Below, in pieces: positions 58,297-64,000 of a stretch of 64,000 nt of DNA (position 1 is the stretch's first letter; every line of letters begins with the position of its first letter). The notes under the pieces are model-generated. The model was not told the origin of the DNA, did no database searches, and saw only the letters and a list, made by a program, of their open reading frames with translations. Location: positions 136,603,920 to 136,667,919 of the forward strand of contig CM043964.1 of assembly GCA_014529385.2 (NCBI GenBank). The letters are read 5' to 3'. This DNA is from Adiantum capillus-veneris. Taxonomy: Eukaryota; Streptophyta; Polypodiopsida; Polypodiales; Pteridaceae. The position numbers were made by a program, and so were the translations under genes.

Positions 58297-59473
58297 TGTA
58301 ACATTTAATGGCCTAGTAACTTGTGTGTAGCAGAAAATAGCATGAACATAGTGAGCATTTCATTAGAATAGATTCCTAATGAGCATAACAAGAGTGCTTG
58401 GGTGTAGAGAGCAAGAAAAAGCTTAACACCTAGCTAGATAGGCATGAACAATACTTCAAAAGAGAGAGAAATTAAGCTATTGACAACAATTGAGGACTGG
58501 ATTTACATGGAGCCGGTCCCCTCTCCAAAAGGCTTTGTATTATAGGTTTCTCCCATCAAGAGAGACATTTTACAATACAATTCTTTGTGTTCCTTCAATA
58601 ACTAGCTAGTGCAATGAAGATGGAAGCTTCAAGCACTAAGCAAAACACTTATAAAACACAACATCAATTCCCTCACGGTCTCAGACCCAAGACCTGACAC
58701 ACCTTTGAAGATGGTGAGATCTAGCGGGGTATGAGAGTAGATTGAGAAGAAGGAGTAGTCTTATGGGAAAGATGTACATCTCCTCCCATAACCACTCATA
58801 TTAGCATAGCATAGCTTAGTAATTAGCATGGTAGAGGAGATGAGCATGAATTGAAGCTTGGCTCCTGGTTGCATTTGCATCACAAATCAAGGAGTTGTTG
58901 GTTTAGGCCTCCCTTCTCACAAGATTGGAGTAGGTGATAAGATTTCCATTAAAGCTTGAGAAGGAGAGAGAGAGTCTTCTTGCTTCACACATGAGCTAGT
59001 GTGAGTGTGTGTGGAATAATGCCTTGAGAGATTCAGTCCCCCTCTCTCTCTTGGTCAACCCCTCATGCTATTCCCTCTTGCTGGCTTCCCATTGGATCCC
59101 TCCAGGCTTAGCCAACAGGATTTAAGAAGCATAAGTAATAGTCTTGTGACATGTGTCCCCCTTTCCCCTTTTGTGAGAGCTTTAGGTAATTAATTAATGC
59201 AACTAAATTCTCATTGCACCCCCTTTGTCTCCTGGCCAATAAGAATCAGGCAAGCCATTGGGCTGTTGAATGCTCATTGGACCCCTTGGGAGACTATCCA
59301 ATAGTCTTCTAGAGAGCTTAATTCTTATTGGTTATTATTAAGTGTTTTTTAATTAAGTAAACTAGATTTAATCTAGGCTAATTCTCATTGGTCCACCTCC
59401 ATGGCCATCCAATAGAATTTGAGTGCACCTTGGAGCTGACATATTCCCTCATTCCCTTTGTGTAAAGGAAGCT

Positions 59474-59510
<37 letters not shown>

Positions 59511-59875
59511 CTCTCTCATTGCCTACTTGCAAGGCTCGCCCCCTCCTTTGTAGGAGTTTTAGAGACTTTTCAGTACACACACAAAGCATCCAATTTCCCT
59601 AGTGTTTGACCTTTGGACACAACCTTTGAATTTGGAACCTTAGCATTTTGGAATTCTTAATGGGTTGAACCTTAGGGTCTTTAAAGCCCATTGTTGCACA
59701 TTGCTCTTTTGCGGATGGCCCTCCCTTTTGGATCCCTATTTTCCCTCCTTTGGATCCCTACTGTGGCTTGTCTGCCAGCTTAACCAATATTCTTCCCCTG
59801 GCACTTCCCCATATTAAATGATCAGTTTAACATGAGAAAATCATTTAGGAGAATTAGATATTAGTTATTATGACA
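58297..59875 (-). repeat. Gyp-1 copy B 5' LTR
   Basis: 1,579 bp, on the minus strand TGTCATAATAAC...AATGTTACA. It holds a (GT)n run at 59478-59508 where the solo LTR has a (CA)n run of different length and copy A a short one (about 2195). Confidence 0.92.
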
Positions 59876-60130
59876 TGCCTTCACCCAAAAAGATTAAAAT
59901 TAATTCTTTGAACAACAAATTCCTGCATGAATTTGGTCAAGGTGTCCAAATATCACCAAATGTTTTAAAGACTGTTAGACTTGAAAATGATTTTGCATCC
60001 ACTGCCACAAGTGTGCAATCATTCACGAGTCAAGGGACACATCAGACAAAATGATGTTAGCTTTGTATGGCACACATAATTCATATGCACACTATGTAGA
60101 CCAAAATGGGCAAACAAAAAGGATCAACCA

Positions 60131-60631
60131 GTGTTTGAACAGCCCACATACCAACTCATAGAAGTACGTCCAATGACAAATAAAAAAGGATGGTTTATTG
60201 CAGAGGAAAGAATCTATTATAGCCCATCCTCTCTAAAGCTGAAGGATATTACCCCAGTGAACGCGAAAATCTGTTCAGAGCCAAACTCTCCTGCATCGAA
60301 TATTAAGCTTCAACAATGTAACCCAACGAGCATATACTTTGATCAAAATAGTCATAGATATAGACGGGAGTCTAGCATCTATGATGCCTTGGGTCCTGAA
60401 ACCACAGAAGCTCATATCATAGGAGACCCATGGGGTAGACAATATCATGGCAAAAATAATGCTATCTATAGCTTGACTTGGGGAATAATTTGTCATGTTT
60501 CAAGGAGATACATAGGAAACTATGTAGAAGGTTTACAGATGCCAACCATCAACAGTGCTACCCAAAGTACCTTCACAGTTCCAAAAGGTGAGTCTAAATC
60601 AGAGCCAAACAATTTTGAACTCTTACAATGA
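60131..60631 (+). pseudogene. Unrecognised 166-codon ORF at the start of a retroelement-like region
   Basis: The frame contains KKGWFIAEERIYYSPSSLKL, SIYDALGPETTEAHIIGDPW and SLTWGIICHVSRRYIGNYVE, a mixed strand/helix protein without low complexity. I do not recognise a family. Downstream frames in the same direction (60676-60963, with FAEKCFYEDHQGQKFQLIST) may be its broken continuation. Position upstream of retropepsin-like segments on the same strand suggests a gag or accessory protein of a retroelement, but this is inference. The ATG at 60131 need not be the true start, since similar text (EQPTYQLIEVRP) follows at once. Confidence 0.35.
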
Positions 60632-60675
60632 AGCAGGCTATAGTGATCACCCTAGGAAGGGGGGAGTTGTAGCTT

Positions 60676-61030
60676 ATGTACCAGGAAATGCTACACCAGT
60701 TAAGCCCTAGAGCCTTTAACCAACAAACTCCTTCAAGACAAAAACTATTGAAATATCATATGGTTGTTGGAAGTTTCCAATTGACCCAGATTCCATTAGA
60801 GTTTGCAGAAAAATGCTTCTATGAAGATCATCAAGGACAAAAGTTTCAGCTGATCTCCACAAATCAGAGTAAAAAATCGACAAATCCAATAGTGTTCAAA
60901 CAGTTACTTGTGATCAAGCTCACATATGCATATCAAGATGCACATGGTAACAAATATGAATAGGTTTATGACCTTGTACAAACTCGTACGGATGGCTCGA
61001 CTGAAGTCAAAGGCTATCTGAAGATGATGC
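60676..61030 (+). pseudogene. Possible continuation of the unrecognised ORF
   Basis: A 95-codon frame, then after a TAG at 60961-60963 the same frame continues VYDLVQTRTDGSTEVKGYLK. The text looks coding (balanced composition, no repeats) but matches nothing I know. Confidence 0.3.
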
Positions 61031-61230
61031 AAAGCCTCAAGCTGCCAGAATAGGTGATAGAAAAGTCAAAGTCAATGCCCAAGGGATTCACCATGGAAAA
61101 CTTACCGCACCATGTAAGTGCAAGGGAGGTTTTTTTTTACAAGTTACATAAGCGTAAAAGTTAGGGGTAGGCCCCCAATAATTTATCTCCCAAGCTTAAA
61201 AATAAAGGAAGGGGGTATCATATTTATAAG

Positions 61231-61264
<34 letters not shown>

Positions 61265-61859
61265 CTGACCCGGGTTGATTAATTTTTGTAATTGGTCACC
61301 AATGTGCACTAGAACTTGGATGAATTTAGGGGAATTTTTTATCAGGTCACACATCAAATTTTTCATCAAGCCGGTCATAGATAAGGGTTGATTTGGAGTA
61401 GGTCAAGGGTTGATTTACACCAGCTTTGGATGGGTGAGAATTGGACGAGTAGCAAGAGTGCACGATGATTGATCGCATAGTTTGAAATTCAAACTGAGCC
61501 ACATTCAGGGTACATCTAGTTATCAACTAGAGTGGTTTCTTAGTACATTGTCAGTCACTATGCTACACACTCTTTGACTAGTTTTTCTCAATTAGTCATG
61601 TGAGACCTAAAATTTTTATGTAAGATAGGGGTATGCTAGTATTCTTCATTGATTATCGTATAAGCGTAGAAAGGGGAGTCATATTCTCTAATATGAGTCA
61701 TAGATAGGGGTTTTATCAAAGTTGTCGGCTCGCAGGTGGCGTCCCGTTTTGTATATAGAGTGAATCCCTTGGGAGTCAATGGGAGATAAAGTCCAAAAGA
61801 ATACACAAAGTTCGCCACCCAAATCTCCATAGAAGAGATAGATTTTTTCAAAAAGTACA
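61031..61859. other. Non-coding stretch with a G run
   Basis: A 29-base G run (61234-61262) preceded by GGGAGGG. The rest has words such as AGGTCAAGGGTTGATTT repeated at about 61385-61415 but no gene. Confidence 0.5.
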
Positions 61860-63267
61860 GTGGATCTTTTAAGATCAAAGGTTACTGAGATGCAAGCAGA
61901 TAATGCTCAACAATTGCAAGCAAAATGTACAATATCACAGCCAATGGAGTCAACATCAATTGAAGCAAGTGGTCAAAGCAAAGAAACTGCAGATAAAGCT
62001 GAACCAAAGGACACAACCACTACTGAGACAATCAAGTGCAACATTGTTGGTGAGAATGAAGAAAAACTCTCAAGCGAAGTAAAGCTATATTTTCAGCTAG
62101 ACAAGAACCTCATGTCTTTTTGCACTTGGAAAAGATGTGGCCAACCACAACTGGAAGATGATCCTGAATTTGTGAGTATATCAGGGAATAAACAAGCAGA
62201 ATGCTGGGGAATCATGTCCACTACCATTGAAGTAAGTTCACAGATCATCATAGCTCAATTCCACTTGATCACAGCAAAGGATATACCAGACAACATCATA
62301 ACGGGAATTCCAATGGTCAAGAAGATGTTAGAGATACAGAATTCAATGAAGATGCATCCTTCAGAGACAACAAAGAATGAAGACCAAGACTGGTCACCCG
62401 TGGATGACAACACAAAGTCCTCAAGCACAATTAAAATGGAGACTCATATCAAAGCAGATCTTATTGAAGAGGATTCATCTCCATCAATCAAAACTTCAGA
62501 AGAGCTTAAAGCAAATCAAGATATATCCAGTGCAGATCAAACAGAACAAAGAAGCACAATAGGAAGTCCAAAGATCCAGACATTACCAGCTGAATCGACT
62601 GCTGTAAGTCAGATTGGAAAACAAAGTTTCAAACCACTTTCCATAAAGACACAGCTAGATCAAGATGAGACCATGGAAAAAGCACGACATAGATCTTCAA
62701 TAGAACCAGCAATGAGAATAGCTATAGTTCTCAATAGTGTAAATGGAGCAAGTGTCAAATGCAATGCTCTACTGGATAAAAAATCAAATTTCAATATGGT
62801 TGCAGACCACATTTAGAGAAATCATGGGTAAGGCTACAAGTCAAAAAGAAATGGTTGCCACCCTTAGCATACAAAATCATGAAGAGTAGGTAAAGTTTCA
62901 AGTGAAGCCTTCAAAATAAATGCTTGCAGTTGTAATCCTTGGACATGATCCACACAAGGCCTACAAAGAAGATACAATGCTAACACTCTCTTCTCCAAGA
63001 GGTAGCCAACAACATTTACAGGTACCATTAATGCTAGATTCAGAGTTGCAGAAGTCACAAGAATCAAAGACAAATCTTGTAGAGAAAGGTAAAGCTAAAG
63101 TGGACCTTCCATTGATTAGCACAAAAGGTGTGAAATCATATGCCTCTACATCAAAGAACCCTCATGGATCAGCTTTTTCAAGCAAGTTAGGCTTTCAAAA
63201 CTTCAAGTTAATTGCAGACCCAACTAAAACCTCTAAGGAGACACCCAAAAAATCAAAGATATATTAG
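61860..63267 (+). pseudogene. Retroelement-like protein with two retropepsin-like segments
   Basis: The frame 61860-62816 (318 codons, probably not starting at a true ATG) shows, at residues about 105-160, the second half of a retropepsin: GNKQAECWG, then AQFHLITAKDIPDNIITGIP, but no D-T/S-G triplet before it. A Ser/Thr/Glu-rich linker follows. At residues about 285-318 a second retropepsin starts (VNGASVKCNALLD), with D-K-K where D-T-G is expected. After a frameshift at 62813 the frame continues FREIMGKATSQKEM and VVILGHDPHKAY, the I-L-G partner motif. Both units look catalytically dead. It extends to 63267 and the element runs on. Confidence 0.5.
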
Positions 63268-64000
63268 CCAAAGTACCCAAGAAATCAAAGGAAGGTCAAG
63301 AAAGTGTTTGTTCAAAGCAGTTTAGTCAAAGTCACTGATCCGGGTTGGATTAAGGACGGGAAACAAACACAGAAAGACAAATACATGGGATGGATAGCAT
63401 CACAATGGAGCTTAAAATAACATGAGTACTATGGAGGTAACAGACAGATATGGGTACCAAAACCGTAGGTTAGGGCATATGAAGTAACATCAAGACCCCC
63501 CCAAAAAGAAGGCCCATTAGGTATCAACCTCAACAGTATCCTAGGATACCTAAGAAGCAAGTATACAACATAACATCATCAAAAGATGCTAAAGTCTACC
63601 ACAACTCTCAAAGAATGCTCCTCTTGGAAAAGGATTCTACACAGGTTATACAAAGATTTGGCTACCAGTCAACCACAAGCCAACTGCAACTACACCAGAC
63701 CTGCATGAAGATCTCAAGAGCTCAACAAGACCTAGAGCTCAACAAAGTCAGCAAAGGAGTTACAAAGGTCCTCAAAAGATTTGGATTCCTAAGTCTTTCA
63801 ATGATCCTAGTCAAAAGCCAGATGTCGACAATGAACAGAGGCCTATAGCAACATGAAAGACCACCCAACCAACGAGAAGGCAGATTTGAAGAAGATAAAA
63901 CAGGTATGGCAAAAGAAACCTTCAATGCCAACTTGGTCCTTCACTAATCCTCTTTTTGAGGATTTGAGCTTAATTTTACCTGAAGAAATGTTTGTAGTAA
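63268..64000 (+). other. Further retroelement-like coding debris at the right edge
   Basis: Short frames in the same direction contain WIKDGKQTQKDKYMGWIASQ, RQIWVPKP and KIWIPKS, repeated WVPK-like words seen in retroelement polyproteins. Multiple stops. No reverse transcriptase is reached inside the window. Confidence 0.35.

Larger units (their letters stand above)
56420..59875 (-). mobile_element. Gyp-1 copy B: 5' half of a gypsy element
   Basis: Read on the minus strand: LTR (59875 to 58297), primer site, leader, gag (57879 to 56743) and a Lys/Asn-rich tail to about 56420, where it meets the LINE fragment. The pol region and 3' LTR are absent from the window. It matches copy A at 1-2235 and the solo LTR at 27818-29427. 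Confidence 0.88.

Overview
The window looks like nuclear DNA of a land plant with a large, transposon-rich genome. Evidence: one plant glycosyltransferase-34 gene (xyloglucan xylosyltransferase type), Ty1/copia and Ty3/gypsy elements with plant-type primer-binding sites (initiator Met-tRNA), a CACTA transposon, and very long AG/AC/TG microsatellites. The element styles and long dinucleotide runs would suit a fern or other non-flowering plant, but this is an impression, not a demonstration. No bacterial operon, rRNA gene, CRISPR array or intact tRNA gene was seen.

Layout. 1-5615: minus-strand end of a gypsy element (family Gyp-1: gag start, primer site, LTR); its LTR is split by a 3.2-kb CACTA element (2236-5400, TSD TCA). 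5636-12180: long inverted repeats interrupted by a complete but dead copia element, Cop-1a (6096-11177, TSD ATGTG). 12181-16920: decayed sequence with scraps of LTR elements. 16925-21010: a TAGCTACC-type minisatellite holding a gag-only copia derivative, Cop-2. 21541-22018: LTR and primer site of a further family (LTR-4). 23288-35049: an 11.8-kb chromovirus with a 3.9-kb 5' LTR carrying a 152-bp tandem array, an unrecognised ORF before gag, a solo Gyp-1 LTR inserted in that ORF (TSD GGTAA), damaged gag-pol, and a C-terminal chromodomain. 35050-40535: microsatellites, a LINE ORF1-like remnant and a small inverted-repeat element. 40536-41830 (minus): the GT34 gene, the only ordinary cellular gene seen, frameshifted near its 3' end. 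42531-43607: tRNA-like modules and a Mutator-like inverted-repeat element. 45781-54930: a very decayed gypsy element split by Cop-1b (47651-52782, TSD ATCTA). 55512-56400: a LINE reverse-transcriptase fragment. 56420-59875: minus-strand 5' half of a second Gyp-1 copy. 60131-64000: a plus-strand retroelement-like region with unrecognised ORFs and two retropepsin-like segments.

The elements do not work together as a system; they form a stratified record of insertions. Target-site duplications allow the order to be read: CACTA after the Gyp-1 LTR, solo Gyp-1 LTR after the chromovirus, Cop-1b after the old gypsy, and Cop-2 into a pre-existing minisatellite. All coordinates of element ends rest on reading LTR termini, primer sites and TSDs directly; family and domain names rest on recognising conserved motifs without database searches.
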